64,000 nt of DNA from 40CM-4-69-5 sp036556905 (lineage in GTDB: Bacteria; Methylomirabilota; Methylomirabilia; Rokubacteriales; CSP1-6): the NCBI GenBank assembly GCA_036556905.1, contig DATBIM010000094.1, positions 62,001 through 126,000 on the forward strand, given 5' to 3'. A model generated the notes under the pieces. That model searched no databases. It was not told the DNA's origin and saw only the letters and a list, made by a program, of their open reading frames with translations. The translations under genes and the position numbers were made by a program. Of this stretch, positions 38,814 through 47,428 are shown piece after piece; position 1 is the stretch's first letter; each line of letters opens with the position of its first letter.

Positions 38814-41492
38814 TCATAGCGGCCGGACCAGGGCGCGCTCCAGCGCCTCGCGCAGGCGCTCGCGAGCCTCCGGGGCCTCGATCTTCCCGCCCCGGCCATC
38901 GTTCACGTAGAAGGTGTCGAAGGCCTGGTCGATCTCGGTGGCGATGCGGGCGCTCACGATGTCGCAGCCCTCGGCCGAGAGCGTGCGGGTGATCAGATAG
39001 AGGAGCCCGAGCCGATCCGCGCACTTCACCTCCACCACCGTGAGCTCATCGCTGAGCGTGTTATCGACGCTGACCCGCGGCGGCGCGGGCGTGGCATCGC
39101 CGGCCCGCCCGGACGCGCGGCGGCGACTCAGGAGCGTCTCCACGCTCTGCTCGCCCGCGACGACGGCCCGCAGCGCGTCGAGCACCCGGGCCCACTGGCC
39201 CGCGGCGGTGATGGCCTCGCCGGTGGGGTCGTTCACCTGGAAGGTGTCGATGGCGATGCCGTCGGCCCGGGTGGCGATCTGGGCGGAGATGATGTTCACG
39301 CCGTGGGCGGCCAGCGTGCCGGCAATCAGCGAGAACAGGCCGGGGAGGTCCCGGGTGACGACGACCAGATCCGACGATCCCAGGTCGGGATGGTGGAACA
39401 GCTCCGTGCTCACGCGCGTGGCGTCCAGGCGATGCAGCATGCGCACATGCTCGGCCATCCGCTGCGCGGTGGTGGTGGCCAGGTAGCGCTCGGGCATCAT
39501 GGCCAGGTGGGCCATCACCGCCTGCCGTGAGGCCTCGTCGCCCAGGGCGGCGTGCAGGCGGTCGGCCAGATGGGCGCGCGTCGGCCGCTCGACGCGCCCG
39601 CCGGTCAGCCGGCTGAGCGTGCGGGCGTAGAGCTCGTGCAGCACCACCGCCTGCCAGGGGGTCAGCACCCCCGGCCCTACCGCCCGCATGTCGGCGTAGG
39701 TGAGCAGGTAGAGCATCCGCAAGCGCGGGGCATCCCCCACGGTGGCCGCGAAGTCCGCGATCGTCCTGGGGTCATCGATATCCCGCCGCTGGGCGATGTG
39801 CGACATGGTGAGGTGGTGGGCCACGAGGAACTCGACCAGGGCCGCGTCCTCGGCTCCCAGCCCCATGCGACCAGTCAGCTCCCGGATGAGCGGGATGCCC
39901 TTGGCGACGTGGCCGTGGCCCTTGGCCTTGCCGATGTCGTGCAGGAGCATCCCCAACATCAGCAGCTCGGGCCGCTCGACACCCGCAAAGACCTGGGCGG
40001 CGCCCTCCGACTCGGCGGATTTCCCGGGCGCCAGCGCCTCCAGATGCTCGACGGCCAGCAGCGAGTGCCGGTCCGCCGAGAACCGATGATAGGCGTCGTA
40101 CTGGACCAGGCACGTCAGGGCGCCGAACTCGGGCAGGTACCGGCCCAGCGCGCCGAGCTCGTGCATCTGCGACAGGGTGACGGCCACCCGCCCCCAGCTC
40201 CGGCAGATGTCGAGGAAGAGGTCCCGGGCCACCGGCGAGCGCCGCACGCCGTCGTCGATCAGGTCCAGCGCCGCCTCCAGGGCCCGCTCCAGCTCCAGCG
40301 AGAGCTCGCAGCCCAGCCGATGCGCGTGCCAGAACACCTTGATGAGCTGCGTCGGGTCGGCAGCGAAGCGATCGACGTTCTGGTCGGCCAGATGCAGCCG
40401 GCCATCGATGAACACGAGCCCGTCGGCCAGGGCCTGCTGGCGGTCGCGCAGGCCGGCACTGGCCCGCCGCGACAGCGTCTCCTGGCAGCGGGCGATGAGC
40501 CGGCGCGCCACCCGGTGAATGACCCGAGCATGCAGGTAGTAGTCGCGCATGAACCGCTCGACGGCCAGGCTGGTGTCGTCGTCCTGATAGCCGAAGCTCT
40601 TCGCGACCTGAGGCTGCATGTCGCGGGTCAGCACGTCGTTGCGGTGCCCGGCCAGGAAGTGCAGCTCGTTGCGCACCCGCCACAGGAAGGTCAGCGCGGC
40701 GTCGGTCAGCTCCTGCTCGCGCTCGGTGATCAGCCCCTTGTGGGTCAGCTCGCGCAGGGTGCGGGCGCCGAACTTGGCCGCGCTGAGCCACATGGCGGTG
40801 TGCATGTCACGCAACCCGCCGGCCGACTCCTTGACGTTGGGCTCCATGATGTATGGTGAGGCGCCGTGCTTGCGGTAGCGCTGGTCGCGCTCGGCCAGCA
40901 TCGCCTCCAGAAACTGCTCGAAGTCGCGCCGGTAGACATTCTCGCGGAGCACGCGCTGGAACCGACCGAACAGCGCGCGGTCGCCCACCAGGAAGCGGGC
41001 CTCCTGCATCGACGTCCGGCTGGGCAGGTCGGTGCCGGCCATGGCCACACAGTCTTCCAGCGATCGCAGGCTGTGGCCGACCTGCAGGCCCAGGTCCCAC
41101 AGCGTGTAGAGCAGCTCCTGGGTGATGCGCTGCACGTAGGGGGAGAGCTCGCCGTCATGAACGACCATCAGATCGATGTCCGAGGAGGGGTGCAGCTCGC
41201 TGCGCCCGTACCCGCCCAGCGCCACCACCACGAACGCCGCCGGGGCCAGGCCGCTGGCCCGGGCCTCGGCGACCGTCAACCGGAGCAGGGTGCGGACGAG
41301 CTCGTCGATGAGGCGGGCGTGGGCCTGGACCGACTCCTGACCCGACGCCCCCCCCGCGTGCCGGAGCTTGAGCGAGTCGAGCCCGTCGGCGAGTGCGGCC
41401 CGGAAAAACTCGAGACGAAGGCGGCGCCGGTCCTCGGCGCGCTCACCTCTCGCCTCGGCGCGCCGGGCCCGGCGATACAGCTCGGGCGACAT
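38814..41492 (-). CDS. glnD: PII uridylyltransferase/uridylyl-removing enzyme GlnD
   Basis: 892 residues, the same length as E. coli GlnD (890). It senses glutamine and (de)uridylylates the PII proteins. Domains in order: nucleotidyltransferase with GGYGRSELHPSSDIDLMVV near 93-111; PII-UTase helical domain; HD hydrolase (MLLHDIGKAKGHGHVAKG); and two C-terminal ACT domains (DLVVVTRDLPGLFSLIAGTLAAHG; TVVEVKCADRLGLLYLITRTLS). ATG 41492 is used rather than the upstream TTG at 41522, because it stands behind a promoter TTGACA-18-TACGCT and family members start at MSPELYRR-like sequences. First gene of the glnD - fusion enzyme - VOC directon. Confidence 0.94.
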   Translation of the reverse strand: MSPELYRRARRAEARGERAEDRRRLRLEFFRAALADGLDSLKLRHAGGASGQESVQAHARLIDELVRTLLRLTVAEARASGLAPAAFVVVALGGYGRSELHPSSDIDLMVVHDGELSPYVQRITQELLYTLWDLGLQVGHSLRSLEDCVAMAGTDLPSRTSMQEARFLVGDRALFGRFQRVLRENVYRRDFEQFLEAMLAERDQRYRKHGASPYIMEPNVKESAGGLRDMHTAMWLSAAKFGARTLRELTHKGLITEREQELTDAALTFLWRVRNELHFLAGHRNDVLTRDMQPQVAKSFGYQDDDTSLAVERFMRDYYLHARVIHRVARRLIARCQETLSRRASAGLRDRQQALADGLVFIDGRLHLADQNVDRFAADPTQLIKVFWHAHRLGCELSLELERALEAALDLIDDGVRRSPVARDLFLDICRSWGRVAVTLSQMHELGALGRYLPEFGALTCLVQYDAYHRFSADRHSLLAVEHLEALAPGKSAESEGAAQVFAGVERPELLMLGMLLHDIGKAKGHGHVAKGIPLIRELTGRMGLGAEDAALVEFLVAHHLTMSHIAQRRDIDDPRTIADFAATVGDAPRLRMLYLLTYADMRAVGPGVLTPWQAVVLHELYARTLSRLTGGRVERPTRAHLADRLHAALGDEASRQAVMAHLAMMPERYLATTTAQRMAEHVRMLHRLDATRVSTELFHHPDLGSSDLVVVTRDLPGLFSLIAGTLAAHGVNIISAQIATRADGIAIDTFQVNDPTGEAITAAGQWARVLDALRAVVAGEQSVETLLSRRRASGRAGDATPAPPRVSVDNTLSDELTVVEVKCADRLGLLYLITRTLSAEGCDIVSARIATEIDQAFDTFYVNDGRGGKIEAPEARERLREALERALVRPL

Positions 41493-41502
41493 GGCGCGGC
41501 AG

Positions 41503-41561
41503 AGCGTAGCAATCCCGGCCAAATACTGTCAAATGCGGCCTGGACTTACTACAATGCTTCC
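41503..41561. promoter_or_regulatory. Divergent glnD/hisC promoters sharing one -35 position
   Basis: glnD (minus): perfect TTGACA at 41532-41527, 18-bp spacer, TACGCT (41508-41503), 10 nt before ATG 41492. hisC (plus): TACAAT (41550-41555), 6 nt before GTG 41562. The minus-strand -35 occupies the very place where a plus-strand -35 would be expected, so the polymerases should exclude each other. Confidence 0.6.
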
Positions 41562-42650
41562 GTGCGCACCGTGTGGCGTCCAATTCTCGACCGCATCACC
41601 CCCTACGAGCCGGGGCTCCCCCTCGAGGCGCTGGCGCGCCAGCTGGGGCGCGACGACCTCGTGCGGTTGTCGGCCAACGAGAGCCCGCTGGGGCCGTCGC
41701 CCCGGGTGGTGGAAGCGCTCAGACGGGAGGCCCCGCAGGCCCACCTCTACCCGGACGGAGGCGCTACCGCGCTGCGGGAGGCCCTGGCCGGCCGGTTGGG
41801 GGTGACACGAGACCAGGTCCTCGTGGGCAATGGGGCCGATGAGCTGCTCGCCATCATCGCCTGGGCGGCGCTGGAGACGGGTGATGAGGTCGTCGTCCCC
41901 CAGCCATCGTTCGAGCCGTACACGACCGTGGTGGAGCTGGCCGGGGCCACCCTGCGCCCGAGCCCGCTGGCCGGCTACGACACCGATCTGGATGACGTGC
42001 GGGCCCGGGTGACGCCGCGCACCAAGGCGATCATCCTGTGCTCGCCGCACAATCCCGCCTCCACGATCATCCGCCGGGGTCCCTTGCTCCAGCTCCTGGG
42101 CGCGCTGGCGGCCGATCCGCCGCTGGTGGTCCTGGACGAGGCCTATCACGACTTCTGCGACGATCCCGAGACCCCCGACGGCATCGGGCTGCTGGCCCGC
42201 TACCCGCGCCTGATCGTGCTGCGCACGTTCTCCAAGATCGCCGGCCTGGCCGGGCTCCGGGTGGGGTACGCCATCGCCACGCGCGAGACGATCGAGCGGC
42301 TCAACCGGGTGCGGGCGCCCTACAACGTCAACCGCCTGGGCCAGGTCGCCGCCCTGGCCGCGCTCGAGGACCGGGCGCACTGGCAGGCGAGCCGCGACCT
42401 CGTCATCGCCGAGCGCGCGTTCCTCAGCCGCGAGCTGGCCCGGCGCGGCCTGGCCTTTCCGCCCTCCCAGGCGAACTTCCTGCTCGTGAAGGTTCCGGGC
42501 GCCGACCGCATTCGCCAGGCGCTGGCCGGGGCCGGGATCCTCGTGCGGGACGGCACCGCCGTCGGCTTCCCCGATCACCTGCGCATTGCGGTGGGGACGC
42601 GAGAGACGAATCAGCGCCTGCTCGCCGTGCTCGACCGCGAAGCGGCGTGA
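41562..42650 (+). CDS. hisC: Histidinol-phosphate aminotransferase
   Basis: 362-residue class I/II PLP aminotransferase. HisC-like N-terminus (ITPYEPGLPLEALARQLG..LVRLSANESPLGPSPRVVEAL), PLP-contacting Asn164 (SPHNPAS), Asp192-Glu193-Ala-Tyr195, and Schiff-base Lys225 in RTFSKIAGLAGLRVGY. It makes histidinol phosphate from imidazoleacetol phosphate in histidine synthesis, but isolated hisC copies can serve aromatic amino acids too. GTG start leaderless behind TACAAT; no other his genes in the window. Converges on the coiled-coil gene with 1 nt between stops. Confidence 0.92.
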   Translation: MRTVWRPILDRITPYEPGLPLEALARQLGRDDLVRLSANESPLGPSPRVVEALRREAPQAHLYPDGGATALREALAGRLGVTRDQVLVGNGADELLAIIAWAALETGDEVVVPQPSFEPYTTVVELAGATLRPSPLAGYDTDLDDVRARVTPRTKAIILCSPHNPASTIIRRGPLLQLLGALAADPPLVVLDEAYHDFCDDPETPDGIGLLARYPRLIVLRTFSKIAGLAGLRVGYAIATRETIERLNRVRAPYNVNRLGQVAALAALEDRAHWQASRDLVIAERAFLSRELARRGLAFPPSQANFLLVKVPGADRIRQALAGAGILVRDGTAVGFPDHLRIAVGTRETNQRLLAVLDREAA

Positions 42651-42651
42651 G

Positions 42652-42972
42652 CTAGCGGCGTCCGGAGTCGCGGGGGCGGGCCGTGGCGAGCTCCCGCTCC
42701 AGCTCCTGGATCCGGCGGGCCAGCACCTCGCGCTCGGCCCGGAGCGCGGCCAGCTGGGGATCCCGCTGGCGCGAATCCTGTTGCGCCAGTCGCGTCTGCA
42801 GCGTGACCTCGCGGGCGTAGACCTCTTTGAGCTCTCGCTCGAGCCCCCGGATCCGCTGCTTGGCGGGAAGATAGTTCACGAACATGACGTAGAGCAGGAG
42901 GCCCAGGAGCAGGAGGCTCGAGGCCACCAGCATCCACGGGAGCCGGGGCAGCCGTGCGGCGTGGGTGGCCAC
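42652..42972 (-). CDS. Membrane-anchored coiled-coil protein
   Basis: 106 residues: short basic N-terminus, one strong membrane helix (WMLVASSLLLLGLLLYVMFVNYL), then a long charged heptad-type coiled coil (KQRIRGLERELKEVYAREVTLQTRLAQQ; REVLARRIQELERELATARP). It looks like a single-pass protein with cytoplasmic or periplasmic coiled coil; the topology could be like FtsB/FtsL, but the motifs of those families are not seen. GTG 42972 is chosen because it follows TAAAAT by 8 nt; longer in-frame starts would run into the divergent gene. Confidence 0.72.
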   Translation of the reverse strand: MATHAARLPRLPWMLVASSLLLLGLLLYVMFVNYLPAKQRIRGLERELKEVYAREVTLQTRLAQQDSRQRDPQLAALRAEREVLARRIQELERELATARPRDSGRR

Positions 42973-43009
42973 GATCGGGGATTTTAGCAAATCTGCTATC
43001 ATCGAACTC
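42973..43009. promoter_or_regulatory. Back-to-back -10 boxes
   Basis: Minus: TAAAAT (42986-42981), 8 nt before GTG 42972. Plus: TATCAT (42997-43002), 7 nt before GTG 43010. The hexamers are only 10 bp apart, so both promoters probably compete. No Shine-Dalgarno sequence on either side. Confidence 0.5.
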
Positions 43010-43525
43010 GTGGAGTTGCGGGCGTTCTTCGCTCGAGCGATTCGGGCCAGCTTCCGGGACCTGGCGCTCGACGACGAGCCGGCCGCCACGTATCTGGCCG
43101 ACCTGCTCGCGCGCTTCGCCCGCGCCGAGAACCTCTACCCGCGTGGCATCGCGCTGCCCCGACTCGAGACCGTCGTGGACATGTTGCTCGACATCCAGGC
43201 CGTCTGGCAGGAGGACGCCCCGGGGTTCCAGCCCGAGCACGAGGTGACGGTGCGCCGGCACATCGGTGACTACACGCTGTTCATGACCGGGGTGTTCCGC
43301 GAGCGGGTCGACCGCATCGCCTCGACCAGCTTCTACATTTCCCAGGGCAAGCGCGCCTATCGCTTCGTCTCCGAGCACGCCCGGGCGCGGGCTGGCGTGG
43401 GCAACCTGCCCTATCGCCGGCTTGCCGAGCATTTCGAGCGGTACGTCGGGGCCCTCGACTACACGCGGCGGGTCCACTTCCCCCAGGGTCCGGTCCATCC
43501 CCTGCTCCGGCTCGCGCTTGAATGA
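43010..43525 (+). CDS. Conserved hypothetical protein
   Basis: 171 residues from GTG behind TATCAT. Not recognised. Mostly helical with several conserved-looking stretches: VELRAFFARAIRASFRDLALDD, a mid segment with HIGDYTLFMTGVFRERVDRIA and SFYISQGKRAYRFVSEHAR, and VGNLPYRRLAEHFERYVGALDY. Lacks a signal peptide and membrane segments. The next gene overlaps its end by 8 nt with a TTG start, so they are likely expressed as one unit. Confidence 0.7.
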   Translation: MELRAFFARAIRASFRDLALDDEPAATYLADLLARFARAENLYPRGIALPRLETVVDMLLDIQAVWQEDAPGFQPEHEVTVRRHIGDYTLFMTGVFRERVDRIASTSFYISQGKRAYRFVSEHARARAGVGNLPYRRLAEHFERYVGALDYTRRVHFPQGPVHPLLRLALE

Positions 43526-44651
43526 CCGGGGCGCCGCCGGCCGCTCACTCCTCGAGAATCTGCTCACCCGCGGGAGCCCGCCCACCCCTCACGAGCTGCA
43601 GGCGCTGGCCGAGCTGTCCGCCACGGCCCTCGACGACGCCCTCCGGCAGTTCGCCGGCGGGCACGGCGCCGCGGCGCTCTCCGTCCTGACCGCGCTCGCG
43701 GCCGAGCCCGCGCCTCGGGCCGTACGTCGCGCCGCCAAGCGGGCGCTGTACAGGCTCGCCCAGGGTGGGGTCACGCCGCCGGCCGCGCCGGTCCCCGTGC
43801 CGGTCGCCACTGGCCGACACCCCCTGCGCGCGGTGCGGGCGTGGGGCTCGGGAATCGACGGCAGCGGGTCGCGCGCCGTCTGGATCGTCTTCGAAGGCCA
43901 GTGGGGCGCGCTCCGGCTGTGCTCCGTCATCCTCAACGACACCCTCGGGATCATGGAATCCGCCGGAGGGGACATCACCAAGAAGCGGCTCGATCGCGAG
44001 CTGGCCGAGCTGCGGGCCGCCCAGAAGCTGCCCTGGGTGAGCCTGGCTCCCGATCGCGCCATGGGCCTCATCGCCGAGGCCCTCGCGCTCCACCAGGCGG
44101 CCGGCACGGAACCCCCCGCCACCTTCGCGCGCTGGCAGCCGCTGTGCCAGGGGACCTTGCCGGCGACACCTCCGGATGTGGGCGATCCCGATCTTGCGCT
44201 CGCCGAGCGCGCCAGCGAGCTCCTCGAGTTGCCCGAGCTCGCCGGCTGGTTCCTCGAGCCGGCGTCGGTCCAGACCGACGCCCTCGAGCTGCTACAGGCG
44301 CGGGAGAGCCGCCTCGTGCTGTCCGACCAGCAAAAGGCGGAGCGCCAGGAGGCGATCCTTCGCCGGGTGGTTGAGCGCGAGATGACCCCGGTGGCGCGGC
44401 AACTCTGGGCCCGCCGGCTCGGCGAGATGGCGCTCATCCTCGTCGAGGCTGGCCGCAGCGAGCACGCCGCCATCGCCCGGGCCGCGGCCGCCAATCTCCT
44501 CGACGCGCGCCGGGACGCCGGCCGCGAGGCCTTCGCCCGCGGCGTGGCCACCCGCGCGCTCGCCGCCGCCGGGGAGGTCGCCCTGGGCCGGCTCAGCGCC
44601 GCCGATGTCAGCCGCGCTCCGGATCGCACTACCTCCACGCGCCCGGCGTGA
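43518..44651 (+). CDS. Conserved hypothetical protein, helical
   Basis: 377 residues starting at TTG 43518 (an ATG at 43522 is out of frame). Unknown family. N-terminal part is Ala-rich helix repeats (LQALAELSATALDDALRQFAGGHGAAALSVLTALAAEPAPRAVRRAAKRALYRLA split), resembling HEAT-like packing; a middle beta-rich part has VRAWGSGIDGSGSRAVWIVFEGQWGALRL; the last third is helical with VEREMTPVARQLWARRLGEMALILVEAG. Ala-rich repeats make composition-based errors easy. Shares an operon with the preceding gene. Confidence 0.7.
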   Translation: MNDRGAAGRSLLENLLTRGSPPTPHELQALAELSATALDDALRQFAGGHGAAALSVLTALAAEPAPRAVRRAAKRALYRLAQGGVTPPAAPVPVPVATGRHPLRAVRAWGSGIDGSGSRAVWIVFEGQWGALRLCSVILNDTLGIMESAGGDITKKRLDRELAELRAAQKLPWVSLAPDRAMGLIAEALALHQAAGTEPPATFARWQPLCQGTLPATPPDVGDPDLALAERASELLELPELAGWFLEPASVQTDALELLQARESRLVLSDQQKAERQEAILRRVVEREMTPVARQLWARRLGEMALILVEAGRSEHAAIARAAAANLLDARRDAGREAFARGVATRALAAAGEVALGRLSAADVSRAPDRTTSTRPA

Positions 44652-44696
44652 TCGCCAACCTGCTGACGACGTCGGCCGACGAGGTGCGCTCACCGC

Positions 44697-45458
44697 TCAG
44701 CGCGGCGTCCCCACGGCCGTCGCCAGCCAGGCGATGCCGGTGTACGCGAGCAGCGTGATGACGACCCAGAGCCAGCGGCGCGTCCGGGTCGCCTGTTCGG
44801 CGGACATCGGCTCCAGGATCACGGGATGCAAGCCGCCGGCGACGAGCGCGCCGCCCAGCGCGCCGCCGATGTGGGCGGCATTGTCCACGTACGGCGTGAG
44901 GAACCCGGCGGCGATCGTGTACAGGGCCCACACGGCCAGCACCACCCCGATCCTCCGGTCGCGGAGCAGCAGGCGCCCGCGGTGGCGCCGCACGAGCACG
45001 ATGGCCGCGCCCTGGAGCCCGAAGATGGCCCCCGACGCTCCCACCGAGGGCCCGGGAGTCGTGAGCACGCTCAGGAGCGAGCCGGCCAGTCCGCTCAGCA
45101 CGTAGAGGACGAAGAACTGCTGGCGCCCGAAGGCGCGCTCGCCCAGCAGTCCGAGGATGTAGAGCGCGATGAGATTACCCACCAGGTGGTCGAGGCTCCC
45201 GTGCAGGAAGGTGGCGCTGAGCAGCCGCCAGTACTGCCCGGCCACCACCGCCGAGGCCTCGAGCGCCCCCGCGGCCACGATCGCCGCCGGCGAGGCCAGC
45301 GCCCCGGCGGCGATCTCGGCGATGAAGATCAGGGCCAGACAACCACCCAGGGCCAGCGTGACGGGAGGCGCCGGGTGCAGCCGGCGCTCGAGATCGACAC
45401 GCCGGCCCAGCAGCATGTCGGGCGTGATGCGCAGCGGCCGTTCCTCTGGCCGGCTCAC
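44697..45458 (-). CDS. Rhomboid family intramembrane serine protease
   Basis: 253 residues with about six to seven hydrophobic segments. Signature residues are the Ser of VGASGAIFGLQGA and the His of DNAAHIGGALGGAL, the catalytic dyad of rhomboids, and LSATFLHGSLDHLVGNLIALYILG, which contains the conserved His-x-x-x-His-x-x-x-Asn type loop. Cleaves membrane protein helices. GTG 45458 is preferred (22 nt after the stop of the zinc-ribbon gene); a Met further in (MLLGRR) is the alternative. Last gene of the XDH - HGO - LLM - zinc-ribbon - rhomboid directon. Confidence 0.9.
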   Translation of the reverse strand: MSRPEERPLRITPDMLLGRRVDLERRLHPAPPVTLALGGCLALIFIAEIAAGALASPAAIVAAGALEASAVVAGQYWRLLSATFLHGSLDHLVGNLIALYILGLLGERAFGRQQFFVLYVLSGLAGSLLSVLTTPGPSVGASGAIFGLQGAAIVLVRRHRGRLLLRDRRIGVVLAVWALYTIAAGFLTPYVDNAAHIGGALGGALVAGGLHPVILEPMSAEQATRTRRWLWVVITLLAYTGIAWLATAVGTPR

Positions 45459-45480
45459 GTTGCCGCGGGGCCGGCCCGGC

Positions 45481-46371
45481 TCACCGGCGCTCTCCCGTGT
45501 CCAGCATGATCCCCAGCGCCAGGGCGACGCGTCGGTCCAGGCGACGGTCCGCATCCGGCCGGAGGTCGAGGACGTAGCGATCGAGGAGGGTCAGCTTACG
45601 GTTGAACTCGCCGATCACGACGCCGTCGGTGGCCCCGCGGCCCGCGATCAGGACGAAATTGGTCCGCAGCAGGCCAAACAGGGGCCCCAGCACGCGGCGC
45701 AGCAGCGAGAGCACGATCGAGTCCTCGATGGCCACGGCGAGACGCTCTCCGTCGGGAGTCTCCACGTACCAGCGCTTCCGCACGAGGTTATGGATGTGGT
45801 ACTTGCGCAGTCGGGCCAGCACGGCCCCGCTCGCGCCACTGACTGTGTAGGTCCGGGTGAGCAGGGCCACCCGCTGGTCCTGCCAGATCCGGAGCAGCAC
45901 TTCGTCACGCGCGTCGTTGCGGTAGACGGTGACGTGCCGCTTGGGACGCAGCGAGGTGGCAACCAGGAAAAAGGTGATGCCGGCGAGCGCCAGGGCCAGC
46001 AGCTCGCCCGCGCCGGCCCCCGGGCCGCCGAGCCGCGTCCGCTCCAGGACGAGCGTGGCGGCAAAGAACGCGATGACGTAGGCAAGGAAGGTGCGGACGG
46101 GATAGGTCGGCCGCTCGACGAAACAGACGGGCACGCCGGCCTCGCTCCACACCTCGTACCTGGCGCGGATGGTGAGCAGCCGTTGCCGCAGCAGAAAGAG
46201 ATCGCGATCGAAGGCCGGGTCGACGCTGGGATCGGCCTGCCGGGTGGGCTCGCCGGCACCCGGCGCCCGCAAGGCCCGGCTGCACACGGGGCACTCCAGC
46301 AGGCGCCCGGCGTATTCCGGCTTCAGCTCATACACTTCCCCGCAGGGACAGGCGACGATGACACCGCTCAC
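45481..46371 (-). CDS. Zinc-ribbon membrane protein, scramblase/LURP-one-like C-terminus
   Basis: 296 residues. N-terminal zinc ribbon CPCG..CPVC (about residues 8-31) is followed by a charged linker, two hydrophobic helices (TFLAYVIAFFAATLVL; LLALALAGITFFLVAT) and a soluble part RHVTVYRNDARDEVLLRIWQDQRV..TPDGERLAVAIEDSIVLSLLRRVLGPLFGLL that resembles the tubby-like LURP-one/scramblase fold. The function is unknown; a link to membrane lipids is speculation. GTG 46371 gives the zinc ribbon at the start. Confidence 0.68.
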   Translation of the reverse strand: MSGVIVACPCGEVYELKPEYAGRLLECPVCSRALRAPGAGEPTRQADPSVDPAFDRDLFLLRQRLLTIRARYEVWSEAGVPVCFVERPTYPVRTFLAYVIAFFAATLVLERTRLGGPGAGAGELLALALAGITFFLVATSLRPKRHVTVYRNDARDEVLLRIWQDQRVALLTRTYTVSGASGAVLARLRKYHIHNLVRKRWYVETPDGERLAVAIEDSIVLSLLRRVLGPLFGLLRTNFVLIAGRGATDGVVIGEFNRKLTLLDRYVLDLRPDADRRLDRRVALALGIMLDTGERR

Positions 46372-46423
46372 GGGTTGGTCTCGCCGGCGCAATCCTGGTT
46401 GGGGGAGGTCCGGGAGGGAGGCG

Positions 46424-47428
46424 TCAACCCCTCTCACGCGAGAAGGCGGGCAGGACGTGGCGGGCCATCATCTCCATCGACCGCAGCACCGTGGCCTGGC
46501 CGAGCCCGCCGAAATTCATGATGGCCAGGTAGTCGGTGTAGCCGCACTGCTCGTAGCGGCGGGCAACGCGGATCACGTCCTCGGGCGCGCCGAAGGCGAT
46601 CAGGTCGTTGGCCAGCAGCGTCTCGAAGGGTCGCTGCCGCGCATAGAGCCGGGTGCGCACGTACCGCTCCATCGCCTGGCGGGCCTCGTCGGTCGCCGGG
46701 GCCCGGCCCTCGCTCACGTAGGTGTGAAACCCGAAGGGCAGCCGGGTGTCCGCCCCGGCGGCGCCGCTGCCCGCATAGGCCGTCCGCCATACCCCGAGCG
46801 TCTGGGCGAACTCGGCGACCCGCTCCGAGGTCGCGTAGGGAATCATCATGATGGGAAAGCCCCGCCCGCCCACGGCGGCGGCGACCTCATTCCTCAAAAT
46901 CGCGATCCAGATCGGCGGACGGGGACGCTGCACGGGCTGGACGTTGAGCTTCACATCCTTCACGCGGACGAACCGCCCCTCGTAGGAGAACCGCTCGCCC
47001 GCCCAGGCCCGGAGCAGCACCTCGAGGGCCTCGTCGAACCGCGCCTGCTTCTCGGCCGGCGGAATCCCGAAGCCCTCGAACTCGTGGGCCAGATAGCCGG
47101 AGCCGACGCCCAGATTGAGGCGGCCGCCCGACAGCATATCCACCATCGCGTACTCTTCGGCCACCTCCAGCGGATCGTGGAAGGGCAGCACGACGACGGC
47201 GGCGCCCAGCCGGATACGCCGGGTCCGCTGGGCGGCCGCCGCCAGGAACACCGGGGGTGAGGGAATGGCCCCGTACTCGTGAAAGTGGTGCTCGGCCACC
47301 CAGAACGAGTCGAAGCCGAGGGCCTCGGCCGCGACCGCCTGCTCGAGCAGCTCCCCGTAGAGCTCAGGGGAGGTGCGGGGCAGTTCGGCCGGGTAGTGGT
47401 CGCAAACCGAGAAGATTCCGAACCGCAT
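46424..47428 (-). CDS. LLM-class flavin-dependent monooxygenase
   Basis: 334-residue bacterial luciferase-like TIM-barrel protein that uses reduced flavin (FMNH2 or F420H2). N-terminal motif RFGIFSVCDHYPAELPRTSPELYGELLEQAVAAEALGFDSFWVAEHHF split over the first 50 residues; cofactor-related segments LGAAVVVLPFHDPLEVAEEYAMVDMLSGGR and VGSGYLAHEFEGFG follow. Acts on an unknown substrate, perhaps an aromatic or heterocyclic one given the neighbours. Starts by ATGA overlap with the HGO-like gene, so the two are probably coordinated. Confidence 0.9.
   Translation of the reverse strand: MRFGIFSVCDHYPAELPRTSPELYGELLEQAVAAEALGFDSFWVAEHHFHEYGAIPSPPVFLAAAAQRTRRIRLGAAVVVLPFHDPLEVAEEYAMVDMLSGGRLNLGVGSGYLAHEFEGFGIPPAEKQARFDEALEVLLRAWAGERFSYEGRFVRVKDVKLNVQPVQRPRPPIWIAILRNEVAAAVGGRGFPIMMIPYATSERVAEFAQTLGVWRTAYAGSGAAGADTRLPFGFHTYVSEGRAPATDEARQAMERYVRTRLYARQRPFETLLANDLIAFGAPEDVIRVARRYEQCGYTDYLAIMNFGGLGQATVLRSMEMMARHVLPAFSRERG

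Noticed and set aside
43522..43524. ATG overlapping the previous stop (ATGA) as start of the gene at 43518
   Set aside because: It is out of frame with the long downstream coding frame; the in-frame TTG at 43518 fits instead.
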